Notes under the pieces: model-generated
Database searches by the model: none
The model's input: the letters and a program-made list of their open reading frames with translations, nothing else
Told to the model about the DNA's origin: nothing
Assembly (NCBI GenBank): GCA_036785325.1
Contig: JAXIVH010000018.1
Coordinates: forward strand, 6,952,492 to 7,016,491
Direction: 5' to 3'
DNA from: Urophycis tenuis
Taxonomy: Eukaryota > Chordata > Actinopteri > Gadiformes > Phycidae
DNA: 64,000 bases
Shown: piece by piece, positions 45,501 to 59,000 of the stretch
Layout of the letters: each line of letters opens with the position of its first letter
Numbering within the stretch: the stretch's first letter is position 1
Program-made: the position numbers and the translations under genes

Positions 45501-48500
45501 AGGTTCTAACCCCAGGTTTTGACTTCACCTTGTAATTGTACTTTTCATTCAGAAGTTGCCAATGCGTTTGTTGTACGGTCCACAGAAAGTCTGTACAACT
45601 GGCGTTTCTCCAATAATGTTCTCATTGGTGGGATTAGTTTTCATCGGACCTTCGCTAATGGACCTTGACGAGTCACTGGCCCTTTTCGATTTGTTGGCTG
45701 TTCCAAGTCAAAGCATGCATCCGCACCTGCATTTCCAGTGCTTATTTGCACTATTTGCTAATTATTCTTATAAGCTGTGCCTGCGATGGATCATCTTGGT
45801 GTTTGATTTGCTATTATTTTGTTCCTATGTAGTCTAAATAAAAGGTTTAATGACGGCAGATAGAATTCCGCGGATAGCGACATTAAAGCCCAGACTGCTA
45901 AGCTTATATAAAACATGGCTAGTACACTACTAGCATACATCACATCATACATAAGGCCATTAGTAGGGCCCCCCCAACAAACCCCCCCACCCAGACCCTT
46001 AACTAATCCCCCCACCCTCAGTCGTCCACCCTGACTGAGTAGGAGCTCAGTATGTTTGATGATGGTTGCTTGCAAAACAAAAAATAAATAAACCACAATA
46101 TATTTCACACCACTGGATCGCAGATATTGATATTACGTGCATTTTTCCTAATCTCATGGACAACATGCGCCACTCAGGGAAATATGTGCATTTTGTGTAC
46201 ATATTCCAATGTGTTCATAAGACTAATCTCAATTAAATCTGCCCTCAATTAGGACTTCAACACAAATATCATTGTGTTCAGTCAGTCTGAAACTACCCAA
46301 ATATAAACAATGTGTCAAACAAATCTCTAAAATGTTATGGTAGGCTATAACATAAAACTAAATAGGCTACACAGAGTGTGTGTGTTGTGTTGTCGACTTG
46401 ACTGCAGACTCACGTCAACAGATAAAGACTGATACCATAAGATAAAAAGACATCTTCAAGCTGGTTGCCCTGTTATGCCCTGTTATGTCATGCAGAGTCA
46501 AAGCCCTAACACCAAGCCAAGCCAGGCCAGTGTAGAATAATGGAAATCGGTCATTACCGCTGGACTGCACTATCTGACCTGGTAGGACTACGTGTTGGGG
46601 GGCTTCAGTGGCAGTCTGGAGAGAAAGCTCCTGTTCCCAGCAGCTGTCCCAGCTACTCTGAGGGCCACACGCTGAAGAGCAGCTAACAGCTGGACCTGCT
46701 CATTGCTCTTCCCTAGCTGGGACACGTAGCTTTACTTGCCTATACTAGAGTCCAGGGGCAAATCACAGACCCTTTATGGGTTCTCTGTTGTGCATGCAAC
46801 AGAGTGCATGCAGCAAGTGCATGCTTTGTTTTTACCACTATGCCAAATTGGTGCAGTGAACTTCAGTTTTCAAGGTTTCCTGTTGCTTAATTTTGCTTAA
46901 TTTTATCTTTTTTGAACCTCATTACATTTTAGAAGACAACGTCCCTTATCCACCAGTGAGACCAGCCTTTTTTTGTATTTATTATGTGTGCGCGATTTGC
47001 CAGTTAGTCAACGTCAGCTTCATTTCTTGCTATCAGCTATTTCTTTTTGCCATCCTAATATTGCCATTTATAGCTAGTCCAAACTACATGAGTGTTTACT
47101 TGGTGGTTAGACTATTGTATTTACATTACATGCACCTTGTATTCTTATTTTAGAATTAGAAATAGCCTAGGTCTACGCCCCTTATGTTTTCCGTTCAATA
47201 TCATTTAATGTCTGTTATACTATAATGTTAAACATTAACATGCATTTAGTTTGTCAATAATCCAAATGCATTACTGATAATATGCTGCACTCACATGCAT
47301 GCACATTCGTTTAACTGGTTCTCAGTTAAACAAATAGTAAGGTTTTGAAGAGCACCCAGGTGTATGTTTACCATTTCCAATGGCGGTTTGATTAGCGGCC
47401 GGGTTCAGTTACAGCAATATGTGGATTTGGGTGACAAAATACTTTGACCATGTACAACTGTCCGGCCCTCATGTCAGCCGGCATGTTCTCGTGGTAACGA
47501 GGTTTTTAAATGTTCCTACAAACAAACCGCAATGTCCAGGATGGCAGGCATGGATCAGTTCACAAACATCTGTACGCTGTTGAAGGATTGAAATACTGTA
47601 TGGTAGAGAAAATAAGACGCCTGAGATTATCACATTTTGGAGTCCCAGCCATAAAAAGACTTCATAATAGCAAGACTTTATTTAACTTTATAATATACAC
47701 AGTAACAATGACAACTATCCATAATGCTGTTGATTGCGGAGGTGAGTGATTGCTGGTCAGTGAAGAAGTAAGGTAGAGAATAGTGAGCAGAGAGACTGAG
47801 CCCTTGTAGGACCTCCCCCAGTGTCTGAAGTCTGGGACTGTTATGATTCCACCTGGACAAATGCAACGGCAAAGTTACTGATGTGTTAACGGCCGTCCTG
47901 GTCATGCATTGCTGATACTAGTGGGAGCATGTACCAAAAAACAGTGGAGCTGTTTATGGCGATACCCTCAAGTGTTTCTTTGGCCAGCACAGCCGGCAGG
48001 GGCTGAACCTAAACAACTCTCCCTGCAGCTTCAGCCAACATTTTGAGAAACATGGATAATAAATAACATACAAAATCTAATCTTTCATGTTTGGGCACAC
48101 GTTCATGTTGGGGCACAGATGGGGAACAGCATGGCAAAAGATTAGCTGAATCATTAATGTTATTTTATTCCATGCTACCTTAATTTTATTGTAGAAAAAA
48201 ATGTAGAAATATTGTAAAAATAATTCTTTGATTGTCCTACTTGGATGAGTCCTTGTCCAAAACGTTCCATTGTGCAGTACGACTAAGTGCTGCACATTCG
48301 ATATTAAATGACTTGAACTTGGAAGCATTCACCACCAGTGTTGTGCTAGTTACTGAAAAATAGTAACTAGTTAGTTACTAGTTACTTTGTAAAAAAGTAA
48401 CTCAGTTAGTAACTCAGTTACTTAAACCAAAAAGTAATGCGTTACTGAGAAAGTAACTTTTTAGTTACTGTAAAACGTACTTCCAATGCTCTAAAGGTTG

Positions 48501-49963
48501 ATTGATTGAGTTCCCCCTATAGCCGTCATTTCAGTTCTGTACCGATGCTGAATAATACAAAATAATACAACCGTTTCAATTCAGTTGCATCCACATCACT
48601 GAATCTAATCATCCAAGCAATATGATCTGTTTTGCACCAACACAAACACCAAATATTTATTTCAGTCAGGCCATAGGCTATAAACTGGCTAAACAAGGCT
48701 ATTTTTCTTATTTGGTATTCAAAAACAAACTGCCAAAAATTAAAGTGGCTTCAAAGCAAATACAGACATTCTGATATAAATAACTGACAACAATATTCTG
48801 ACGTCGACGTCGACCGGCTGAGCGCCGCTGAGCCGCCGCCGTGCGAGAGGCAGACGCCTCCGCCTCCTCGCTCCGCCTCCTCGGAGCGCGCGCGCGCGTG
48901 TGTGTGTGTGTGTGTGTGGGGGGGGGGGGGGTGGGGGTGTGGGTGTGTGCATGCCGCTTCTCGATGTGCTTCAGCAGATTGCTGTTGCTGTTTTTCGGCG
49001 TACAGAGGATTTTTGACCCGGGGCACAGTTTACATCTTACCGAAATGTTGTTTTCCCCTTTGCTCTCGAGTTGAAAACATTTTGAGTATTTCCAAGAGTA
49101 GAAACTGATCTTCCCCTTCTCGCTCGCCATCATGCCGTGCACTGACCTGTCCAGTCATCTCGGGGCGCGTGTTTGATTGCGTGTGCGACGCTAGAGGCGA
49201 CAGCTTTGTTTTTCAATTCAATTAAACTTTATTGATCGGGAACTGCGTGCCGTTGTAAAACCTCACCAAAAGGAACGGAGTAACGTAGCGTTCGCTGTTC
49301 GGTAACGGGAACGGAGTTACTGCATTTTAAAAAACAACGCGTTACTGAAAAAAATAACGGCGTTACGTAACGGCGTTACTAATAACGCGTTTCTACCCAA
49401 CACTGTTCACCACACATGTTCTTCATAAAACCTTTTTTGTATTTAGTGTAGTAATACTACTTCTACATATATTGTACTTGTACTTCAGTTCCCCACAGTG
49501 GTAAACAGGCAGTGCACAACCTCCGGCTAGTGATAGCCCACCTCTACAAATTGATTCAGCTTCACAATTGAACGACAATGTGTGTCCTTTCATGTCAGCC
49601 CCCGCATTCAATTTGACAAAATATAGGCTACTACTTAGCCCAACATATTATATAGGCCGATATTAATAGTGAGCGCTCTCTGCGGACACTCCGTTCAGTG
49701 TGATTATGCACGTCATTCACATCCAGTCATGACAAAACCATTGATGGAGAATGCAGAAGAATTTGGCTGATGTTATGCATTCTAATACCTGTGTATTATG
49801 TGTATTATTTAAAGCCAGCAACCTAGTTTGGTGTCAGCCTATCACCAGCCAACATTCACATTGCAATTTCTTCAGCGATTGCCTTTTCTAGTTTTTTTTT
49901 TGTTTCTGGTTTTTCGTTTGCCGTTGATGGAACATAATCAAGTTATTATAGTAATATAGAATT

Positions 49964-50011
<48 letters not shown>

Positions 50012-53000
50012 TTTGTGTAATTGTTTGGCTTGTATTCTTTTCATGAAAAAGTCTAGGAACAACACGTTACATGAATAGAAGTTTAAACGATATATTACTA
50101 ATTAACTGGTTAAAACACTTGATCTGGACATAGGACATGGGTATTTGTACTTTTCCTCCTATGATGAGGCGTAGACATATCGCTTTGCACATGGGCTATC
50201 ACTTGAAAGGCTGCAGGTGTGGCATTAGGATTTTAAGTCTTGCGTTTGCCTACATGTACATTTAGGGCATTTAGAAGACGCCTTTGTCCAAAGCGACTTA
50301 CAATCAGTATTTTTTTTACATATGGGAACAAGATTTGTTCTCATAGCTGCCTCCTGTATAGGCTGCAGGAGGCAGCTATGTTCAGCACCCGGGGAGCAAT
50401 TTGGGGTTGAATGTATTCCTCAAGAACACTTCAACATGTGGACAGTTGGAGGTGGGGATCGAACCACCAACCCTCCGGCTGGTGGACAACCCACTCTACC
50501 CACTGAGCTACTTTACATTTGCTTGATTTTAAGATCAAGTAAATTCTTATGGTGTTGTTTTATACTCTGAGGTATTCAAACGATGATGACAAAGATGTTT
50601 AAAGAGCCACTGCTGGGACAGAAGATATATTTGTGCGTCTTCCTTTCTACTCTGAGACAAAGTGGGCATGCCAAGTAATTTCTTTCTCATATGCAGTACA
50701 TGCTAGCTTTCATAGGAGAACCAGAGGCATTGCTGCCAGTTACTCTCTTAGAAACTAATATAACTATACAACCGTAATATAAACTGACGGCGTCTTTGTC
50801 TGAATGAAGTGCTCTGCCTCCTGCCTATTTCATCCACCGGCCTTGGGGTGGAAGATGTAAGAAAAGGTCCACACAGACGATATGTCTTTGTTGTTTGATT
50901 TAATCCAAAGTAGCCCTGAGGAGTAAACAGAACCAGCAGTACCGTGGTGTGACATGACTAGTTGTGATGTGTAATGCACACAATAATGCACACAAAACAT
51001 TGGTGAAAGGTATAAATCCTTAATCAATAGTAGAGTTTTGTTCACACCCAATCGTCCTTGGATTGTGAGCACATCGTTCTAGGAACGCCAATAATCAACT
51101 AGATTATTAGATTATTGGACTTCATTCATTTGTAATTCAGAATGGCGGAAGTGACGTAAAAGTTGATTGCACAGATTACATTGTGGAAACTGGCGGCCAC
51201 TGCAGATTGTATCTAACGCTGGCTTGTTGACCGCAGTGTTCTGGAAAGGTGTAGCGTGGTGTCGGGTGGACGGTGCCACCCCAAAGCCCAGGTACCACGT
51301 GGCTTCAGGTGAACGGCCATGTCTCCCCTCTCCTGTCTGCTCAGTGCTTTCATCATTACACCTGCAGTGCCTGCAAAAAATATATACCCTGTAGATGTGA
51401 AAAGCTTGCACTCAACACCGCAATTCCTTGTCTCCGCAGCAATATGAACCCAAAACCCGCACGTTTGCGAGGACACTTCTCTGAGGCCACTGACTTACTT
51501 TGTAAAATATTCCAGCCTTGATAGGTAGACTGAATTGTATGCCATATAACACGCTTTCATGAACAAGTGTGTACAGAGGAATTTACATTCTAGATCACTG
51601 CTTCATAAGACACATTGACAATTGTGATCAGGATACATAAATCCACTTGGAACATTGATTTCTCCCCCACCATCACATGGCCATGACCATGGCTAACCTC
51701 TGTATTCATTATCAGATACATTTTAGAAGAAAAAATTATAAGGCATGCAGCATGTGCTATACACTCCTTGCAAGGCAATGTACACTAAATAGTGCATTTC
51801 TTTTTCATTTGGTTAATTAAGAGGAACCTAGTGGGTAGCTGCCAGCCAGTCATTGTGGAAATGCCGAATTTTACATTGTTCAGCAAATCAATGAATGCAA
51901 TTAGAGCCTGTTAACGAAAGTGATTCAATTGCTGCAGATGCACTATCAGAGAAATGTTTAGTCCAGTGGCAGCGAACACTCCAGGGTGCGTGAACGTGTG
52001 TAGAGTGTGCTGGGTCATGAAAGCCCCCCACAGTATTTTAAGTACCATTTAGAATGGTTTAGATACAGTATATCTAGTTGCATATCATAAAGAAATTGAA
52101 TGTCTCATTGACCAGTTGCATGAGTTGAATCCAAACCCACATCTGTCAATCAAATGGCTATTGCAATGTGCTTATCACTGTCTACTCTGATGCTTGAGCA
52201 GAGTTCTGGGTAACATGTCTGCTACTTCCTTTGTTGGCAGTGACCTGAAAAAGAAAAAAGTAAAAAAGCAGTTTTAGGAGACCTGCACTGCATGAGACAT
52301 GGTGTATAATGGAACCCATGGACTATCTTCAGGCAAATTTGTTGGAGCAAAATCCAAGCAAGAAACATTTTCCAATTGTCATAGTGCAGCAGTCATGAAG
52401 TTGAATGTTTCATCAGGGTTAGTTGAAGAACCCGAGGACTGACCATGTAACACGTCCTTATGTTGAAACTAAGGGTTCTTTCACACCAGGGACCTAAGTC
52501 TGGATCAGAGTGCACTTGACTCCAAAGTCCAGTTTATTTGATTAGTGTAAACACTGTGTTACTGTAGACAAGCTTGGGTCAGCGAACCGTGTCCGAGTCC
52601 ACTTAAAAGGTGGTCGACTCGCGACTCGGGTATGATTAGCATCGCGTGGGAAAACTACCTGGAAACATGGAAAAGGACTGCTATTTGTGCTCATCCTCTG
52701 GCCTGCAAGGCCGTAGCTGGTAAAGCAGGAAGGCAGACGAGAGGGTTGTTCTTGACAGTGTCTCCAACATATCATTCATGGTAGATATTGCGCAAAAGTC
52801 GACTCCATTGTGTGGGCTTGGGATCTTGCGATTGGCAATGAACACATGTCTCCTAATTGTTGTTTATTGGCGGACCAGAACCCAACTGGGTGTGTTGTGA
52901 TACCTACTGTATTGAAGTGTGTAGTTACGCAAGTGTACCGGGTACAGAACGACATTAATGATGTGAAAGCTGAGTGGGGAGGAGGAGACAGGGCAGTCAT

Positions 53001-56000
53001 ACTGGCGTTGATATGAAAACCATTCACCACTCACGAAACAGGCTGTCGTTTGAACTACATATGCCAGCACGAGCATCATTTGGGCTGGAAGTTATTCTCA
53101 CTAATCAGCACAGGGACTTATTTGTAAAACATTACTATTTGGTTTGATGGGGAAGCAAATGGGATGATAAGTAAGTCATATTTTCAATTTGATTGTGGTA
53201 CGATGTGATTAAGCCTGATTTACAGCTACAATACTAAACATTGTATGACTGCGTAATCGCATTCCTTTCCTGTCCAAAATACAAATGAATTTGGACCGAG
53301 CTAACCAGAACCCATAAGAACCCATGGTGACATGAGTGTAACAAAAACCTTTAGTGTCCTAAACTCCTTTCTTAAACAGCTTTGTGCTTGACTTTAACTC
53401 ATCAAGTGCCTAAGTGACATATACTAAACAGGATATGACTTCCCCAAAGAGGCAGTGTTACCTATTTTTATCCAGTTTGCATATTTTGTAACATATGCAT
53501 ATTTGAAAAGAAAATTGTTTAAACAGCATTTCTAAAGTCACATATTTGATATATATTGTGGAAATGCAAACAAATATGCAAATTTGTGTACTAAGCAGAA
53601 AAATGGTGTCAAGTTGAGTTATTTTCAAATAAAGAATACATTTACCGTAAATGCCCAATGTGTAATGTATGTCACATCACAGATTAAGTGGTAGTATTAC
53701 GAAAAAATATCAGAAATGTGTTCTGTGTTCCACTTGGTCTGTGGTATATCCCCCATAATGTTCCTTTAATGAGAAATGGACAGTACCGGATGATCAGTCC
53801 ATCGTAGCGTTCTCTCATGACTTCACTAAAACCTCCATTACAGATATAATTGGTATTTGGCTGAAACATGTTTTCTGATGGTACTTCACCTCAGAATGTT
53901 GTCTTTATGTGGATTTTGGTGGCAAGAATAGTGCCATAATCCACAACCTAAAAATGTAGGCATTGCCTAAATAGTAATAATTATGGGACATGGTGCTTAA
54001 ATGTAATTATTAATCACATAACCTCTGAACCTTTAAATCTGTCATGTTTATGTTTATTAAGACTGCCCTTCAAACGGTTGTATTTTGATTGTCACCATCG
54101 GAATGAACGTTAAATTACGGTCTTTATATTGATTAAATGTTGAATCTGTTTATTTTTTAAAGTGGTCCGAGGCCGCAAATTAGTGAGCCATTGTGCAACT
54201 GGTTTTTGTATAAACCTACTATACAAACTGGCAAATGACAGCCAAGTCTCTTCAGGTGTGTGTGCGTGTGCGCGTGTGTGTGTGTGTGTGTTCCAGGCAT
54301 GCTTGCTCATGTCATGGTGTACAGATGTTTGCACAGCCATCTTAACGCCACCATTCATTCAAATTGCATGTCTAGGGTAAAAACTGCATGCAGACAATAT
54401 CTTAAACATTGTCAAATTATTACGTGGCCATGGGTGCATGCGTCTCGGCCATGGGATGACTTCAAATCTTCATCTTTAGTTAGGTCTCCCCATCTTTAAC
54501 ATTAGGTCCATGTTTTTAGGACATACACATTCAGATTATGCATTTTGAAAGGTGCACCATCTCTTTCAACATTTGTTGTGCTGCTGCTAAAATAAGTCGT
54601 TTCCATTAGAGCCTATAGATAATGTATTTACATTTGACCAATTGCAACCAATATTCGTAGATATTTGCCGATATCCATGTGTATGTCTAACTGAAGTGCT
54701 TTATTAAACACAAATGACATGTGTACCATGTAATGTCTTGATTAACAAAATACAAATGTTCAGTCGTATGTCTGTAGTAGGTCCATATCGGTTGATAAAA
54801 TCAGTCCACCGATCAGTGGCTCTGATTCCTAACAGTGCTGTGGCAGTGGATCACTGTCTTACTCATTTAGTGTCTTTGTCCACCAGTGCAATGCCCCCCT
54901 CTATAATGTGATTACCATGATCTGCACTTTCTGTCAACAGCCCTGTGAGTTCACAGTGTGCCCACAGTGTACCACTTAAACCCCCCTGACCTACCAGTGC
55001 TGCTCGGGGCACCGGCCAGTATTTCATTTCTCTACCCTTTGGGTCTAGCGTGATGGCTAGCAGGAAGACCATAAGGCTTTTGTATCAGCATTATATAGTA
55101 TGCTGATATGAACATGAAGTATGCAACTCTTTTTCGTTGATTCCCCTGAGCTAGAAGTCCACATGCACGGGGAGATAATACATTCTGAACAAAATCTGTG
55201 AAATCTCTGAGGATATCAAACTCATTACATGACGTGAATGGTGTTGAGTTTCATTCCGAACATAAAGCCCGCTGGCTATAGCTCTTTGTTCCGGTACAGT
55301 TTGTGCTGAATCATCTGTGAAGATTTCAAGTGTCCATCCATTATGTTTGTGTAATGGCATTGGCATTTTTCGACTGGTCTGGGCGAGCAGACTGATGACT
55401 TTCCCTCATTGAGAGGCTGCTTGTGAATGTTGATTGGCTCCTACAGACCTATGTTGTCTGTGTCCCTGTGCTCAACATACCGACTACCTGATTCTCTCTG
55501 GTTGCTGCCTTGGGACACTAAAGTCCCCTCCCCCCCACCCGTCCAGTGCAGTCAGTTATGTCACTACGGGTTCTTGCTCCTCTTAAGGGAATGCAGGGTG
55601 AATCTAATCCCCCCTCCCTCTCGTTTGGCATGGCCATGGTAGCCGAGGAGGGCAGATAGACGTCGGTTAATTGTATTCTGCAGGTGAGGATTTGTGTGAT
55701 GCTGCATCTGTTTTCTTTGTCCAATGTGTGGGGAACTAATGTCAGAACTTTTAGCATATTTCACCTTATTGTTACACTTCCACAGAATCATTAAAATAAT
55801 ACTTTTGAGATATGGCTGTAATATGTGATTCGCTCAATGTCGTATTTATCTTATCAAAATAGGGTAAATGGCAGCAGCATTGCACGATGTGATAGTAATA
55901 TCTGAAGCCCTGCCGTCCGCTGCTAGGTTCTCATGTTACCATGCGTTAAGTGTCTGCCTCGTGCCCTTTGTGTCCGGAGTGTGCTCTAATGTCAGCCGTC

Positions 56001-59000
56001 TTCATGTGTTGTGTCTACAGAGCCCACGGGCCCTGCCAAGGTGGTGAGGGCAGGCAACCCACCCAGGCCCAGGCGAGGGGGGAAGGTAAGGTCCACCCTG
56101 CTCTGGTGCGGTGGCTGTGCAGAGCATACACATGCATACCATTATTGATGCTTTTCTGCCTGGCTTAAAAAACCCAATTGCCTCACAGCTCTAAGGCTAT
56201 TCTACTGGACTTTTATACTCTTATTCTATGAATTGTTCTCCTAATCGCAATGTATTCTAATGTTCCACAATGCACTGCTTGTATCCAGACTATATATAGG
56301 TTGGACGACCTAGACATTTATAATTGTTTTTAAAAAAATGTCCTCAGGTCTTGGGTTCGGTATACTTGAATACAATAGCCAAAATGCTTATTATTGTCTG
56401 AGTTTAGTTTTAGTTTAGCTGTTTTCTTTTTTCCATTTGGACATTAACCTAGGTTGGAGATTTTGGAGATGCCAACAACTGGCCGACTCCAGGGGAGATT
56501 GCTACGAAAGACACACAGGTGGGTTGCTCTTTGTTTCAATGCTTGCTGGCAGAGCTAATCAAGCATTATTAGCCAACAATCCAGCCTGTCCAATTTTTCG
56601 CCAATCCCAAACAAGTAAATAAATGTGTCGTGTGTGTATAGTATTTCATGCTTTCTTGGATGAATGCATCTTCCTACTCCTCCCCTGTTGGAAGTGGGAG
56701 CTGTGTATTTTGAGAAACTAGGTATTTTAGAGGCTGAAGTGTGTTGATTACACGGCTACACAGGATGGTCTTGCAGGCCCAGACAGACCAGTCTGTTAGA
56801 TGCTACTGGTTCGGCTTTGTCTGCAACCCTGGCTGTTGTTTTCTTTTTTTAGTTGTGGTAAGCTGTTTACTTGGCCTGATGGTCTTTGTGGAGACGTAAC
56901 CAAGATGGCTGTTCTGGCTAAAAGTACAAAAGTTGCACTACAGATATCCGTGTATATTGTACCATGTATACTATACAGGCATTGAATATTGGAAACATTC
57001 GGCCATTCAATTGAACTAGAAAAAGATTTGCTGCTTTTCCTCCCAAATATGAATCTTTATTTTATATATTGGTCCTATATACGTTTTTTTTTCTCTAACC
57101 CTGATTTGTGTTTTTGCCTTTTTAGTGTGCGACCGTAACCATTGAGTAATTGGACACTGAACAACACATTTGCCATCCTACGTTCTGTGGCAGGATAGCG
57201 CACGTTGGGCACCTGTTGAGAAACCCACCATAACACCACTGTCCAGCACTGGTCGTACTCTGGGCCAAACCAGACTGCACCGATAAGCTGCAGTCTACCT
57301 TTTACAGCCCCTGTGGATTTGTCAATGCTGTGTCTCTGTGGCAGCATTTGGACCGCCAGATTGAAAAGTCCTGGCAGTATGAATATCATTTTCTGCAACT
57401 ATTTGTTTTTTACTGCCAGTAAATGTATGCCTGTTATCATAACTAAAGTTTATACAACAGACACGAGGCACTGAGATGGAACTAAGTGTCACACTTGGGT
57501 CACACACAGGTTTTCTTTTCTTTTCCTGGACCCAGGCGTCCATTACAGTCTTGATGATCGTGTCAAGTGGCAACTGCACTGAGACCTCTTATCTTACAGT
57601 AGTAGCAGCATGGTGAGGCCATGGGGTCAGGGGGCGGGGCTGTCTTTCTGACCCGTGTCAGCAGCAGAATGACCTGACTGACACCAACTCTGTCCCTATC
57701 TTGGTCGGGGCGTTGTAACAATTGAATAAATATATATGTATTTGTGTGTGTATATATACATATATCCGAGAGCGTAGACAGTTCTGCAATTTGAAATTGC
57801 AGAACTCTATCATGGAAAATATTCAAATCACAATATACAAATATTGCCTTGTAGTAATGAATAACCGTAATTGTTATTTTTTTAGATGGGTCAAGTTGTT
57901 ACAGTTCATGAGGGACAGGCAGAGTGTTCCTGCATTTGTGACAAATGCCAGTGTAACAAAATGTAGGTCATGGCATCAGAGCCAGGAATAACCAGGGTTG
58001 TGTGTGCGTGTGTGTGTGTGCGTGGGGGGGGTCTGTGGATCTCAGGTAGCTGGGCATGGGGGTGAAGGCTCAGGCCAAAGCCCAGGGAGGGATGTCCTTT
58101 TAGGGATCCCCCTCCCATAAAAGCGCCCCTAGGAAGTGGCAGTGGCGTCTATTCTTAGGAGTGTTAAGAGTATGTGGCTCCCCGCAGAACATTTATAAGT
58201 GTAAATCACCTGCATAATCTCACCGTGTGAACTGGGCATTGAAAGGGGATCCCCGGTGGCAGGTCTTTGTGGGGGCAGCAGCGGGGATGCAGGTCTCCAC
58301 AGTGCAGGGGACCCTCGCATCGTGCCATTGGTTTACTCACAGGTCAATGACGTGTTAAGGCTGAGTTATGGTTCTGCGTAGGGATTACGTAGTGGTCACG
58401 CAATGGCCACGCTGTTGCTCGGACGCCGTCATGAGACCGTGATGGTTCTGCGTGGGGTTTACGTATCGAAATGTTCAATGTCACACCGGTAGAGGGACGA
58501 GAATGACCATTCTGGTCATTACATACAGATTACTAGCGAGTAAAAAAAAGTTTACAGAAATTAAGGCAATATATATATATATATAGTATATGTTGTCGCC
58601 AATCAGTCGAAGCATTTATCACACCATGGCGGTGTTTATGAGTGGAAACCGGAAAAGCGGTCTCCAGCAGATGTAGTTAGTGGACCAATCACAGCCAATG
58701 GGAGGTGCACGTCAGGCCCTTGTGGACGCAAGGGGGGTCCGCAAGGACGTAAAGGGTCCGTAAGCCCCCCAGCGTTGCGTCAACGCGGAAGCATAAATTA
58801 AGCATAACCCAGCCTTTAGTCATGATAATGATACACACCTATAGAACTAAAACCACATGTTTATTCAGCATGTAGAGGACCCACATTGGTCTGGGCCAAA
58901 GAAACATTGAGCCCTGTGTGTGTTTTTATTATTTCATTCATTTTCCAACAAAGGGGCAAACAATGTCTTGCATTTTGTGCTTGACTTTAATATACGAGGA

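Noticed and set aside
50440..50513. tRNA gene on the minus strand
   Set aside because: A- and B-box-like strings are present, but the stems do not pair and the sequence continues into a SINE body and tail.
52466..53320. Complete short DNA transposon in larp1 intron 1
   Set aside because: One plausible terminus, but no matching inverted terminus or target duplication could be aligned.
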